Source: Pomphorhynchus laevis | Lineage: Eukaryota; Acanthocephala; Palaeacanthocephala; Echinorhynchida; Pomphorhynchidae | NCBI GenBank assembly: GCA_012934845.2 | Contig: WNNJ02003636.1 | Location: 1 to 64,000 of the forward strand | DNA length: 64,000 nucleotides | Direction of reading: 5' to 3' | Shown: one piece after another, positions 33,231 through 44,487 of the stretch | How the letters are laid out: every line of letters starts with the position of its first letter | How positions within the stretch are numbered: the first letter of the stretch is position 1 | Notes under the pieces: model-generated | Told to the model about the DNA's origin: nothing | Databases searched by the model: none | Seen by the model: only the letters and a program-made list of their open reading frames with translations | Position numbers and translations under genes: made by a program

Positions 33231-34350
33231 TTATGAGTGGAGCGGCATATATTTGAGATGAAACTGCGTTTTTTCTGTTTTTTTTTTCAGAATAGAAACC
33301 GTATTCCTGCAATGACGGTAGTGTTCAAAAGAAAGTTCCCCTTTTTTGTACGCATGGAAACATCTATCACGGTGTTTGATTAGAGCAAGCAATTCCGCAT
33401 CTAACCATTTCGGATGTAGTTTTCGTGTACGATTCTGACGTATCGGAGCAAAATAGTCGAGAACACAATGTAATGTGGTCTTAAAGTGATCCCAAGCTTC
33501 TTGAATGCCTGCTTTCGATGGGTCGGGCCAATACATACAAGAAATTATACTGCGCACGACATCATAGTCGATCTTAAAAGGATTCGACGTTTTAACCGTT
33601 TCGACATATGGTCCGAGTGCGTTAAATTCTATTGAGATGGTAGAGTGATCGCTTGATCCTAGCGGAGGTCCGTATTTGACGTTTTTTATCAGATACGTTT
33701 CACTCGAAAAGCAGAGGTCAAGAATTGAGGAGTTATTACCCCTGTGACGAGTATCCCTGTGAACATGTTGGACTAAATGTAGATCATTTATCGTGTTTAA
33801 AAGCAGTAATGATTCGAGATCACATCCAGGAAGAGGAACGTAATCTATCCAATCAATTCGCGGCAATACCCTTGAATGTATTTTCAGTTATTGAGGATAT
33901 AATCGACCGGGTTGGAGCGAATGGGGGGGGGCGATAGAAGACACCTAGAGAGAAAAATATGTTTTTATGGTCTGTTACAGAAACCCAAGCGTATTCACAA
34001 TGACTTGATTCATCGCACTCAATTGACATGACACGAGTTGTAAGAACTTCTCTAGCATATATGATCACTCCGCCACCACGGCAAATTTGCCGATCTGCTC
34101 GGATTATGGCGTACCCATTGATGGAAATTTCTGAATCTATGATGTGTGGTTTTAACCACGACTCTGTAAAAACAAGTATTTCAAATGAGGTGCTGTTAAC
34201 CAGAGTGAAAACTTCGTCCATTTTATTGATGAGACTTAAGACATTCGAATATAAGACCCGGAAGGCATGTGTGGAGTGTACTGGGTCGGAATACTCGTAT
34301 CTCTTTTCGACATTTACTGTCACTTCTTGGGTAGTTTCGTTGCGACACAA
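33231..34350 (-). CDS. CR1-Z ORF2, AP endonuclease part (two frames)
   Basis: Frame 34350-33853 reads FRVLYSNVLSLINKMDE, ILVFTESWLKP, RGGGVIIYA and LGVFYRPPP. After a one-base shift near 33860, frame 33866-33231 continues RIDWIDYVPLPG, NSSILDLCFSSE and GSSDHSTISIEF, then the linker before the reverse transcriptase. These are the catalytic blocks of APE-type LINE endonucleases (N, E, Y, S-x-x-D, S-D-H). The GDFN block is degraded at the frameshift. Confidence 0.8.
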
Positions 34351-35118
34351 AGACTTCGCAGCTCCCCGATGTTTCCACCGTTGCCAATAGAACGAATCCA
34401 GAAACGAGTTGAAGTCCTGCGTCGCACTACACGAAAATTTATGACGGTGAGGTTACTTTCGCCGTTAGCTACTCTGTTACTAAGTTCGCTATTTGCTTGT
34501 TTCAGTCGAGTTCTGTCCTCGATCGAAAGATCTCTGCGAAGGATCAATCCAGTACCTGCAAGATGATAACCGTATTTTAAAGCTAATGTACACATATCGG
34601 GCGTTGCTAATATGACCTTTAGAAGGCGTGGACTGTTATCTGATATTATTTTCCCCAGTCTATAAAGGTGGAGAACTCTGAATTGCTGCAGCTCAGTAGG
34701 GGAACAGGTGTGTAATAGCTCAGAGAAGAAGGATTGTACAGCTTTGACGTCATGCTGTACAAGTAAATGGTTGTTAGTAGCAGATGATTCCCTTATATTA
34801 GCTATGATTAGACACTATGATCTATCATAAGTCCGGCGAATAGGGGCAGTTAATGAGTTATTTAGGGAGACTGAATTGGAGTAAGAATTTGTAGATTTAA
34901 GTCGCAAGTCAGCTGATTGTAAAGAACTCGGAGGTCCGCTACATGATGTTACAGAGACAAACGAATTTGTGAAATCAGGTGTTTTCGTTTCGTAGCTCAG
35001 AGTATTCTTGTCTAGATCTACACATTTTTCAGGTGAAGTTTGAAAAGTCTGATCAAATGCTGGTGGAGGCTGTTGTGAATTGCAGTGGGAGATCCTTTCT
35101 TGACGCTGTGCAATAACA
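34320..35118 (-). pseudogene. CR1-Z ORF1, C-terminal part
   Basis: The minus strand reads LYRLGKIISDNSPRLLKVIL, LILRRDLSIEDRTRLKQANSE and ESNLTVINFRVVRRRTS, the RRM-like part of ORF1, preceded by a low-complexity linker. One in-frame stop near 34818. The N-terminal zinc finger is missing because the element is 5'-truncated. Confidence 0.6.
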
Positions 35119-35145
35119 TTCCTGATTCATATATTCAACGACAAG
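35119..35145. repeat. 27-bp direct repeat, left copy
   Basis: An exact match to 35741-35767 (begins TTCCTGATTCATATA). The two copies bracket a Penelope fragment, so they are a candidate target-site duplication. Confidence 0.8.
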
Positions 35146-35740
35146 TTTTCGAAAGGTTGTTCTTAATTATTGTAGCATCCCGTGTAATCGAATATCGCCT
35201 TACTTTTAATTTTATTTTGTTGATTTTATCAATGATTTGTGATCGAGTAAATAACCCTATGGGTTAAACTCTGCATTGTAATAATAAAGACATTAAAATT
35301 GTTAAAAACGAAATTAACACAAATGACTTGGTAATTTGTAAATCTGATAAAAATATTGTTTTGTCGTAATGAATAACGTAGAATATATAAAATTAGGTAC
35401 GAATGTTATTAACAATTCAAAATTTAATAAATTAAACAGAGATGATACATTAAAAAGCAAATAGTATTTAATAATTTTTTGAAAAAGATGAATATAAATA
35501 ATAAAATAGGTAATAACATTTTAAGAACTTGCTTATCAAAAAATGCGAAATCTGGTTAGATGTACTTCCCAAAAATTTATAAAAATGAAAATTTTGCAAG
35601 ACCTATTATTGCATCATATATAACATATTCATTCATATACAATATCAAAAATAATTACGAGAAAAATTAAATCACTATTATATAAAAATAGTGATTAAAA
35701 ATATTGTTGGTGATATTAAGAATATATACAGTAACTAACG
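35146..35740 (+). mobile_element. Penelope-like element, N-terminal RT fragment
   Basis: Broken frames read KIVKNEINTNDLVICKSDKN, YIKLGTNVINNSKFNKL and ENFARPIIASYITYSFIYNI, matching the N-terminal part of Penelope reverse transcriptases (NDNIVILKPDKG, then LPKIHK and RPIVS). It is flanked by 27-bp direct repeats. Palm and GIY-YIG domains are absent. Confidence 0.55.
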
Positions 35741-35767
35741 TTCCTGATTCATATATTCAACGACAAG
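35741..35767. repeat. 27-bp direct repeat, right copy
   Basis: Identical to 35119-35145. Confidence 0.8.
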
Positions 35768-35841
35768 ACCGCTTAAAAAATTCTTGTTTAAACTAATTAC
35801 ATAAACTGCATAATTAATTACAAATCAAAACTGGGACAATT

Positions 35842-36261
35842 ATGGGCAGACGTAAGGGAAACGACATTCCTGAATTTGTATCAACACAAGTAGGATGTAA
35901 TGGTGATGGCTGCAATGTCTGGACTACAGTAACTGTTTCGCATAAAGATGCTGATACATTGAGTAGAAGAAAATTCATATGTGGTTTTTGTACTGCGTCA
36001 ATCGTATTTTGTAGTTCATTGACATCAGCAAAGGACAATGCTCATTTTATATTAACGACACCCAGATTTCAAGAACAAATTATTGACAATGAATCTAGCA
36101 TTTGTCAGAGCAAAATCACTACGCCGATGTCGTTACATTCTAATTCAAAAATGAAACCAGACGTAATAGATGCTTCAAGCTCGACTCGCATTTGGACACG
36201 AGGACATCGACTTTCACGGACAGTGTATAAACGAAGTAATATAAATGACAGCACTCTGATG
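35842..36261 (+). CDS. CR1-R LINE ORF1, N-terminal part
   Basis: MGRRKGNDIPEF starts the frame. The zinc finger is complete: VGCNGDGCNVW and FICGFC, as in L2-A ORF1 and the 57.5 kb ORF1. A Ser/Thr-rich linker follows to about 36260, where an L2-B insertion continues in frame, giving a 187-residue fusion frame that ends at 36405. ORF1 resumes past that insertion at 37493. Same strand as the endonuclease and reverse transcriptase pieces at 40.6-43.3 kb, which I assign to the same element. Confidence 0.7.
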
Positions 36262-37492
36262 ACAAACGACTTACTCATTTCTCGAGACAAGGCTCTATAT
36301 AGTGTTCTCATATCCCTCGACCTCTCCACCGACTTCGACATTGTTGACCAATCTATCCTCCTTTCTCGCTTCGTTATGATTACGGCTTTTCTTCACCCCC
36401 CGTAGCATGGCTTGCCTCATATCTATCCGACCGTTCATTTCGCGTCTGTTCTAATTTATCATCTTTCCCTCCCATCTCTATTTTTTGCGGGTTCCCATAA
36501 GGTTCAGTCCTAGGTCCCCTGCTTTTCTCTCTTCAGCTTGGCGATCTCTCTCCGTTTATCAAACCTTACTCCTTTAACGTCATGCAATACGCAGATGACA
36601 TTTTAATCTATGCTCATGCACCCGCACATCGCATACACGATATCGGCATTTCTGCCTCTAACTGTCTTTCTTCTATCTACAAACGTCTCTCCAATCTCTA
36701 TCTCGTTCAAAACCCCGACAAGTCTAAAATAATGTGGATCCTCCCCCGTAAACCAAACATATCTCCTCCCACTGTATATTTTGCATCATCGATCATCCCC
36801 ATAGTCAACAATCTCACTTTCTTAGGCTTCTATTTCGATGATCACCTTTCCCTTAAACCTTTCGTCCGTGACAAGGTCCGCTCGTCTAACTTAATTCTCC
36901 GTGACATACGCCGTATCCGCTCCCTTATCGACTTCCGTTCTTGTATGTCTCTTCTTTCATCGCTTCTTTTCCCTAAAATCTATTACTGCCTTAGCCTTTT
37001 CGCCAATTCTCCAAAATCCATAATCCTACCAGTACAACGCATAATCTACTCCGCCAGTCGAGTGATCTTTTGTCTCCGTCGCTTCGACCACATATCCTTA
37101 TATCTTGCCCAATTCTTCTGGCCCACCATCCACATCCGCATCAAACTCCGCCTTATCGTAACTTTTCGTCTCATCGCTGTCGGCTCCCCATCGTTCATCA
37201 ACCTTCTTTTCTTAGACGACACTTGTCCCACCTCGCTATCGCTGCGTTCCCGTCATACCATCTTACTCCACGTTCCCAATTACTCCAACAACTATGGTAT
37301 CCGATCCTTCCTCGTCGCCGCCTCACTCGCCTGGAATCAACTCTCTCTCGACGTCCGCCGCGCTCCCTCCTTTATCACATTCAAACACCTCCTCCTTTCA
37401 CACCTTATCGACACATGATTTACATTTTTGTTATATTGTGGTCATGTAAGCGTGCGCTGGCACGCATTTGCCACGTTAAATAAATCTTTAAA
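36262..37492 (+). mobile_element. L2-B LINE, 5'-truncated, inserted in CR1-R ORF1
   Basis: Begins in the reverse transcriptase (NDLLISRDKALYSVLISLDL), then the frame 36582-37418 holds MQYADDILIYAHAP through the C-terminus. The terminal hairpin is at 37450-37465 (stem GCGTGC, loop GCTG), then CATTTGCCACGTTAAATAAA. A few frame breaks lie between motif A and YADD. Confidence 0.88.
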
Positions 37493-38191
37493 CAACAAGG
37501 ATAAATTTACACCTGAGAGTATTACTAATAAATGGCTTTACCTTTATCTGGCATATTCGCGGTACACAGTCCTAACAACAATATATTGATTTCTACTCCT
37601 GTTCGACCAAAGAATGTATCGAAGCAGCCTTGAAAGCGAACGCAGACAAGATACGATGCTAGAGTGTGCAATGATGTTGCAGTCGGAAATGAAAATTAAA
37701 TGAAATCCAAGGATATGACAGATAAGACATCTGTTGAAATTATCGATAATAGGAATCGTGCTAGAAACAGAAATAATTGGGTAATTTTTGCTAACATAAT
37801 TGAATCTTCTACAGACAACGTTCAGACCCGTGTGGATGACGAAGTAGTTTCTATTCGTAAGGTCTTTTTGGATATATTCGTTCAGGGTGAAGAGGACATT
37901 GCGCGTAGTCTCAATGTCAAAAGCTTATTTCGTCTTGGTAAAAAAGCACAACATAAACCACGATTACTTAAAGTAGTATTTGATTCTGCAGATAATACAA
38001 GAGCAGTTTTAGCAAGATTTTATCGCTTGAAAGTTAAGACGACAAAATTTTTTAAAGATTTTTCGGTTGAGGAAAGATTATTGCTTAATAATGCTAGTGC
38101 TAATCTAGCATTTAGAAGATCGAATTTAGAGACTAATCTAATGATAAGAAATTTTCGAGTAGTTCTTCGCCGACCATTTGTGCGCTGGTGA
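37493..38191 (+). CDS. CR1-R LINE ORF1, RRM-like C-terminal part
   Basis: Frame 37700-38191 (163 residues) reads NWVIFANIIESS, VRKVFLD-like SIRKVFLDIF, SLFRLGKKAQHKPRLLKVVF, NTRAVLARFYRLK and NLMIRNFRVVLRRP. It is the RRM-like domain plus C-terminal domain of a CR1-type ORF1. Upstream 37500-37690 continues the linker in another frame. It ends four bases into the next frame, where ORF2 begins. Confidence 0.7.
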
Positions 38192-38346
38192 GTTCGGAGA
38201 GTTCTTCGAGGGATTCCTTTTTACAATTAGGAAATCTAGCGCGCATTGATATCACATCCAACATTACTCAATTGCACTCTGCTTCTGGTATTCGTGTCGC
38301 CTATACCAATTTAAAAAGTATTTTACCAAAATTTGATGAACTTAAA
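38188..38346 (+). pseudogene. CR1-R LINE ORF2 start
   Basis: Reads SGIRVAYTNLKSILPKFDELK, the first block of a LINE endonuclease (usual form NVRSLLPKFDEL). It is cut at 38346 by the opposite-strand L2-B insertion and resumes at about 40623. Confidence 0.65.
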
Positions 38347-40622
38347 AAAATGATTTATTTTAACGTGACAAATGCGTGCCAGCGCACGCTTACATGACCA
38401 CAACAAAACTAGACTGTGAATCAGGTGACGAGAAGGTGTGAAGGGAGGAGGTGTTTGAATGTGATAAAGGAGGGGGCGCGGCGGACGTCGAGAGGGAGTT
38501 GATTCCAGGCGAGTGAGGCAGCGACGAGGAAGGATCGGAGACCGTAGTTGTTGGAGTAATTAGGAACGTGGAGTAAGAGGGTATGACAGGAACGAAGCGA
38601 TAGCGAGGTGGGGCGAGTATCGTCTAAGAAAGGAAGGTTGATGAACGATGGGGAGCCGACAGCGATGAGACGAAAAGGTAACGAGAAGAAGGCGGAGTTT
38701 GATGCGGATGTGGATGGTGGGCCAGGAGAGTTGGGCAAAATATGTGGATGTGTGGTCGAAGCGACGGAGACGAAAGAGCACTCGAAACGGCGGTGTTGAT
38801 TATTCGTTGTAGGGGTAGGATGATGGATTTTGGAGAATTGGCGAAAAGGCTAAGGCAGTAATCGATTTTAGGGAAAAGAAGCGATGAAAGAAGAGACATA
38901 CAAGAACGGAAGTCGATAAGGGGGCGGATACGGCGGATGTCACGGAGAATTAAGTTAGATGAGCGGACCTTGTCACGGACGAAGGGTTTAAGGGAAAGGT
39001 GATCATCGAAATGGAAGCCTAAGAAAGTGAGATTGTGGACTATGGGGATGATCGATGAGGCAAAATATACAGTGGGAGGAGATATGTTTGGTTTACGGGG
39101 GAGGATCCACATTATTTTGGACTTTTCGGGGTTTAGAACGAGATGGAGATTGGAGAGACGTTTGTAGATAGAAGAAAGACAGTTGGAGGCAGAAATGCCG
39201 ATATCGTGTATGCGATGTGCGGGTGCATGAGCATAGATTAGAATGTCATCGGCGTATTGCATGACCTTAAAGGAGTAAGGTTTGATAAACGGAGAGAGAT
39301 CGCCAAGCAGAAGAGAGAAAAGCAGGGGACCTAGGACTGAACCTTGTGGGATCCCGCAAAAAATAGGGATGGGAGGGGAGGATGATGAATTAGAACAGAC
39401 GCGAAAGGAACGGTCGGATAGATATGAGGCGAACCATGCTACGGAGGAGGAAGAAAAGCCGTAATCATAACGAAGGCGAGAAAGGAGGACGGAGTGGTCG
39501 ACAATGTCGAATGCGGAGGAGAGGTCGAGGGAGATGAGAACACTATATAGAGCCTTGTCTCGAGAAATGAGTAAGTCGTTGTACACTTTTATGCATGCGA
39601 TTTCTGTCGAGTGATTAGAGCGGAAAGCGGATTGGAAAGGAGGGTACAGATTGGATGAGGAGAGATAAGCGTTGATTTGTATTAAGATGAGGCGTTCTAA
39701 GAGCTTAGAAAGAGTAGGGAGTAGTGAAATGGGGCGATAGCTAGAAGGAAGGGAGGGGTCGAGCGATTGTTTCTTAAGGAGGGGACGAACGATTGCGGAT
39801 TTCCAGTGTGAAGGGAAGATACGACTGCGGATGGACGAGTTAAACAAGGTTGTGAGAAATGGGGATATCGATGAGCATATAGATTTTAATATGTGAGTAG
39901 GCAGGGGATCGGCAGGTGAGGTTTTGTTGGGCAAGGACATGAGGACAGATGATACTTCTGTAGGTGAGACAGGGAGAAGATGAAAGAGTTCCGGAAGGAT
40001 GAGATTAGACTGGGCAGAGTGGGATAGGATGGAGACCGGGGTGTGAGAGAGCAACGTGGATACTTTAGTCTGGAGAAATGACGAATAATCATTGGCATTG
40101 ATGTTGCACGGCGAAGAGGAGCGAGCAAGGATTGAGTTAAAAGTATGCCATAGAGTCTTAGAGTTGAATGAAGTGATGATTTTATGCTGCCAGAAGGAGT
40201 TGCATTTGGTACGTAGTAGGTTGAGATGAGACCGGCGAAGAGCAAGATAGGAATCACGGAAAGACGGAGTGATCGAGCGGAAATCACGTCTGAGAGAGCG
40301 GTGATAGACTCGAAAAGCATGGCGGAGTCGACGCTTTGATAGTAGGCATTGGATGTCAAACCATGGGGCACGGTGCAAGTGACGGTGTGGGTGAGACTTG
40401 AAGGGCAAGAGAATATCGAGAGTGGATGTGAGTTCAGAGTCGAAAAGAAAGGCGAGATCGTGAGGAGATGAATATGTTATTGTGGGTAATGATAGAGATG
40501 ATTTGAGTAAGGCAGAGCGGAGAAGGGAGAGGTCAAGATTTCTCCAAGGGCGATGTAGGATTGTAGGTGTGTGAGGTGGGGTGTGGCTGTGAGTGAGATC
40601 AAGGGTTATAAGAAAGTGATCT
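38347..40622 (-). mobile_element. L2-B LINE, 5'-truncated, inserted in CR1-R ORF2
   Basis: Runs from the end of the endonuclease to the 3' UTR on the minus strand, hairpin at 38374-38389. Its last 300 bp differ from the L2-B at 51147 by only one substitution and one indel, so both moved recently. Confidence 0.9.
38421..40408 (-). CDS. L2-B reverse transcriptase (best copy)
   Basis: Frame 40408-38624 (594 residues) carries HRAPWFDIQCLLSKRRL, NKTSPADPLPTHILK, SYRPISLLPTLSKLLERLI, ISLDLSSAFDIVDHSVLL, CGIPQGSVLGP and MQYADDILIYAHAPAH. A one-base slip near 38675 moves the C-terminus into frame 38738-38421, which ends at HLLVT. L2-type reverse transcriptase, about 60% similar to L2-A by eye. The endonuclease is lost to 5' truncation. 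Confidence 0.85.
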
Positions 40623-43315
40623 TTTCACATATTAATGTCATTTGATATGACTTATTAAGGCATAGGTCATCTCAAATGTACCAGCGATCCTGGCTCTCAC
40701 TGAAACATGGCTGCATCGTGATATCTCCGATGGTTCGATTGCTATTATGAGCTATAATTTGTTGAGAGCTGATAGAGATTCTCGGAAGGGTGGAGGTGTT
40801 GCGCTCTATATTACGACATCCTTAAATATTATTTCCACTCGTAATTTTAAAGATGAACTGGGCACGTGTGAGTTTCTCTCAGTCATTGTTTCACACTTCG
40901 GAGGTCCCTTAGGTATTGCCGTGTGCGACAGGTCGCCGCAATAATCGGTATTGAATAATGAATTCTCTAAACTAATTAGTCACTGTTCTGAGCTCGAAGA
41001 ATATCTATTAGTTGGCGATTTTAATATACCCTCTGCTAGTCACATCGGGAATTATGTTTTGGATAGTGATTCTTCCAAGTCAGATATGGATTTGTGGAAT
41101 TTTCGTACAAATGATCTCATGTTAGAGCAACATGTGCAGTAGCCTACCAGATTCGCGCAAAACCAGGAATCTTGTCTAGATTTGGTATTTTATGAGAGGC
41201 GGGACTAGGAACATCATTCAACTGTGCTAGTGAAGACATTGAGGTAAGGTTGACATGTTATTGAATCAGGTTTAGTAGCTCTTGCAGATAAGTTTGCACC
41301 ACTCCGCAGAGTATCAAAAAGTAAAGCTAAATACCCTCCTTGGTTTGACACTGAACTAAGTCGTCATCATAATAATTTAAAAAAACGGTATATAATGTTC
41401 CGTAATTTTGTCAATCGACTTAAGATTACAAAAAGGCAAAATTTGGAAGATCAAGTAGCTTTAAAATTGATACAGAACAAAAAAAATCGGGCTTATGTAA
41501 AAGGATCCATAGCTCTGCTACTAGCTATTTCATATTTAAGAGACGGTAACACTCCTGTGACATCGCCAGACAGCATATCAGAAGTGTTTGCATTTGATTT
41601 TGAGCTAACGCCATCTGCTTTCTCTAGCATATGTAGAGATGCATTATCACAACAGGTAGAAATTGATTCTCCAGTTTTAACGATAACAGCACATGAGGTT
41701 TTTGTTGAATTGGCTAGGTTATCTAGATCATTTGCAGCAGGCCCATATAACATCTACCACTAACTTCTTAAGTTACTTTCTCCTATTCTGGCTGATCCAT
41801 TAGCCTCCATATTTGAGCTAAGCTTGCGCATCTCGAAGTTACCTGCTGCATGGAAAAAAGCGATTGAGGTACCAATTTATAAAAATGGTAAAAAAGATGA
41901 TCCAAATAACTATAGGGCAATAAGTCTAACTAATGTTGTATGCAAAGTGCTTGAGCGCATACTAAACAGACGCAATATGATCATTTGAGTAAGCTGATAA
42001 TTCTCAATAATGCACAGCATGGATTTCGCCCTCGGCGTTAATGTCTTACAAACTTATTAAATGCTTGTGAATATTGGGTTGATCATGTTGCTAATGGGTA
42101 CTGTATCGATGTAATATTTCTTGACTTTAGTCGGGCTTTTAATAGGGTGTGCCACAAAATGCTAATTTCCATCCTTAAGTCTCATAAAGTCAATCGCTCC
42201 ATTATAAACTAGATTCAAAACTTTCTTAAAGATAGATCCTTTGCTGTTCGTGTAGGTCAATGTATATCGTCTTATCGTCCTATCACCTCAGGAATATCAC
42301 AGGGATCAGTCCTAGGCCCTTTGTTGTTTAACATATTTATAAATCAGCTAATAGATTTACATATGGATTGTATTTTAGCTTTTGCCGATGATGTAAAGGT
42401 ATGGAAATTGATTAAAACGAACAAGGATCGAAATGACTTTAAATATATCTTAAACATTGTTTATCGATGGTCCTTGAACACTGGAATCGTATTGAATGTT
42501 AAAAAGTGTGCACATATGAGATTTGGTCATAGCAATGTGAGTCAAGAATATTTCATTAGCAACGAGTTTGTTGTTACCACGCAGTCCATTCAGGATCTGG
42601 TATAATTGTTCAAAACAATCTGAAAACACGTGCTAACACTGATAGGATTTGTAACGCAGCAAGAAGAATGACCTATATTGTCAAAAATTGCTTTAAATAC
42701 CCATATCCCGTTTGTGTTGTGCGTTTATATAATGCTCTTATAAGACCGATATTAGAATATGTGTTGCCAGAAGTCTTTCCATGCACGCGTACAAAACTTG
42801 ATCAATTAGAGCTCATAATTCGATGGTTTACGAAATCATGTCCTCAGGTACGATATATTCCCTACGAGACACGAATAAAAAGTTTGAATATGCCGACAGT
42901 GCGTGAAAGGTTCCTTCTTTTCGACCTTCTAGCTATGTATCGACTAATCAACGAAGATGAAAATTTTCCAGCAAATAGAGTTGAACTTAATGAAGGGGAT
43001 AAAGATAGAAGGCACTCGATAGTATTAGTCGCACATGAACACGGAAAATACCCTCGTCATTTCCGACTATCCCATCGAGCGGTAAATGCTTAGAATCGTC
43101 TTCCAGTTGATGTCGTTGCAGTGTATACAATCAATGAATTTAAATCCAATATAAAGAGCTGGATTCGAAATGAGAACGAGTGGTGGTTGCTGCAGTACCC
43201 ATTGTTCTGATATATATACTGAATGATTTTTTTTAATTTTTTCTTCTATAAATTTGTTTTTTTTGTGAGCGGTCAAAACAGCCTTATGGATATGACCTGT
43301 AATATATATACAATT
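40623..43315 (+). mobile_element. CR1-R LINE ORF2, main part and 3' UTR
   Basis: Endonuclease blocks: ILALTETWLHRDIS, RKGGGVALYIT, LLVGDFNIPS and QESCLDLVF. Then the linker (KYPPWFDTELSRHHNN), fingers (AAGPYNIYH, DDPNNYRAISLTNVVCKVLERIL), QHGF near 42020, palm motif A DVIFLDFSRAFNRV, SGISQGSVLGP and LAFADDVKVWKLI (42321-42605), and a C-terminal domain (LYNALIRPILEY, 42668-43093). Catalytic YADD is FADD here. Five or more frame breaks. The 3' UTR runs to about 43315, where a Penelope element begins. Confidence 0.8.
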
Positions 43316-43651
43316 TGACCACGTTAAGAATAGAATTCATTTCTCTCAAATAATCCGCAAATATAACGCAAAGGGTGATTAATTTTGACATCATTTCGAT
43401 GCTCAGTAATGTGCCCACAAATAAAGCTATTGAGCTAGCTGCAAAACTATTAGAGGAAAATTCGGATGATTCCTTTAAACTTTGTTTGAAGAGTGAACCG
43501 AATGGCTTGTTTAATACACAAATAGAACAATTTTTAAAATTAATGAAGAGGTATATGAACAAAACGATGGTATCGCAATGGGAAATCTTCTAGCACCCCT
43601 TCTTTGTGAATTATATATGAGAAATAAAAAACAAACACAGCCTAACGCTGT

Positions 43652-43726
43652 GCAGTTTCGTCATTGTTTAGACTCATCAGTACCGGATACCTTCACTGCT
43701 GGATGCAAAGATGACAAGTAGACGGC
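43652..43726 (-). ncRNA. Hammerhead ribozyme-like motif A (type III)
   Basis: Minus strand: GCCG-TC, stem I (5' strand decayed to TACTTG, 3' strand CCGGTA), core CTGATGA, stem II GTC/GAC with an 8-nt loop, then GAAA and C. All conserved core nucleotides are present. The stem I 5' strand is mutated, so cleavage is probably lost or weak. Confidence 0.7.
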
Positions 43727-43972
43727 TGCGTAAACAAACAATGACTCATCAGTGTGATACAAATATCACACTGGTAGTATATACTGACTGGTCATGTGAT
43801 AACTACAAGGAATTCCCACCAGTGTGCGTAAACAATACAACTAAAAGCACAATAACTGCGCGCGCAGTGTCACCAAATCACTACTGTAATATTAATAACT
43901 CTCATTTTCAGCAAATTATGACGTCAGGGATGGTGAGCTGAAAGAAATAGAAAGCAAACAGTCTAACGATGT

Positions 43973-44030
43973 GCCGTTTCGTCATTGTTTAGACTCATCG
44001 GTACCGAATACCTCCACTGCTGGATACTCC
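43973..44030 (-). ncRNA. Hammerhead ribozyme-like motif B, 5' part missing
   Basis: Minus strand: TCGGTA, CCGATGA (core with one change), GTC, 8-nt loop, GAC, GAAA, CGGC. The CGGC would pair perfectly with the GCCG that precedes the cleavage triplet in motifs A and C1. The cleavage triplet itself is lost at the inversion junction. Confidence 0.65.
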
Positions 44031-44090
44031 TGGTGTATACACCCAGTGTGATATTCTTATCACACTGATGAGTCATTGTTAGTTTACGCA

Positions 44091-44165
44091 GCCGTCTACC
44101 GGTCCGCTCTGCATTCAGCAGTGAAGGTATCTGATACTGATGAGTCTAAAAAATGACGAAACAGC
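44091..44165 (+). ncRNA. Hammerhead ribozyme-like motif C1 (type III)
   Basis: GCC-GTC (expected cleavage after C44096), stem I TACCGG (44097-44102) against CTGATA (44131-44136, one mismatch and one wobble), core CTGATGA (44137-44143), stem II GTC/GAC with an 8-nt loop, GAAA (44158-44161), CAGC. The core is complete. Confidence 0.75.
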
Positions 44166-44412
44166 ACAGCGTTTGGATGTGCTTGTTTTCTATTTATTTC
44201 AGCTAACCATCCCTGACGTCATAATCTGCTGAAATAATAATTATTAACATTACAGTAGTGATGTGGTGACACTACGTGCGCAATTATTGTGCTTTTAGTC
44301 GTATTTTTTACCCACACTGGTGGGAATTCCTTGTAGTTATCACATGACCAGCCAGTGTCTACTCTAGGTGTGATATTCGTATCACACTAATGAGTCATTG
44401 TTAGTTAACGCA

Positions 44413-44487
44413 TCCGTCTACCGGTCTTCTCTGCACCCAACAGTCGAGGTATCCGGTACAGATGAGTCGAAACAATGACGAAATGTC
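44413..44487 (+). ncRNA. Hammerhead ribozyme-like motif C2
   Basis: TCC-GTC, perfect 6-bp stem I TACCGG/CCGGTA (44419-44424 and 44453-44458), core CAGATGA (one change from CTGATGA), stem II GTC/GAC, GAAA (44480-44483). Lies 322 bp downstream of C1. Confidence 0.7.

Larger units (their letters stand above)
31401..35118 (-). mobile_element. CR1-like LINE (CR1-Z), nearly complete, 5'-truncated
   Basis: Contains most of ORF1 and a complete ORF2, and ends at 31401 with an AATAATAATAAAA tail (minus strand) after a short 3' UTR. Its 5' end lies inside ORF1, beside the 27-bp direct repeat at 35119. Only two frame breaks divide ORF2, one of them in a poly-A run, so it is younger than the other CR1-like copies. 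Confidence 0.85.
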
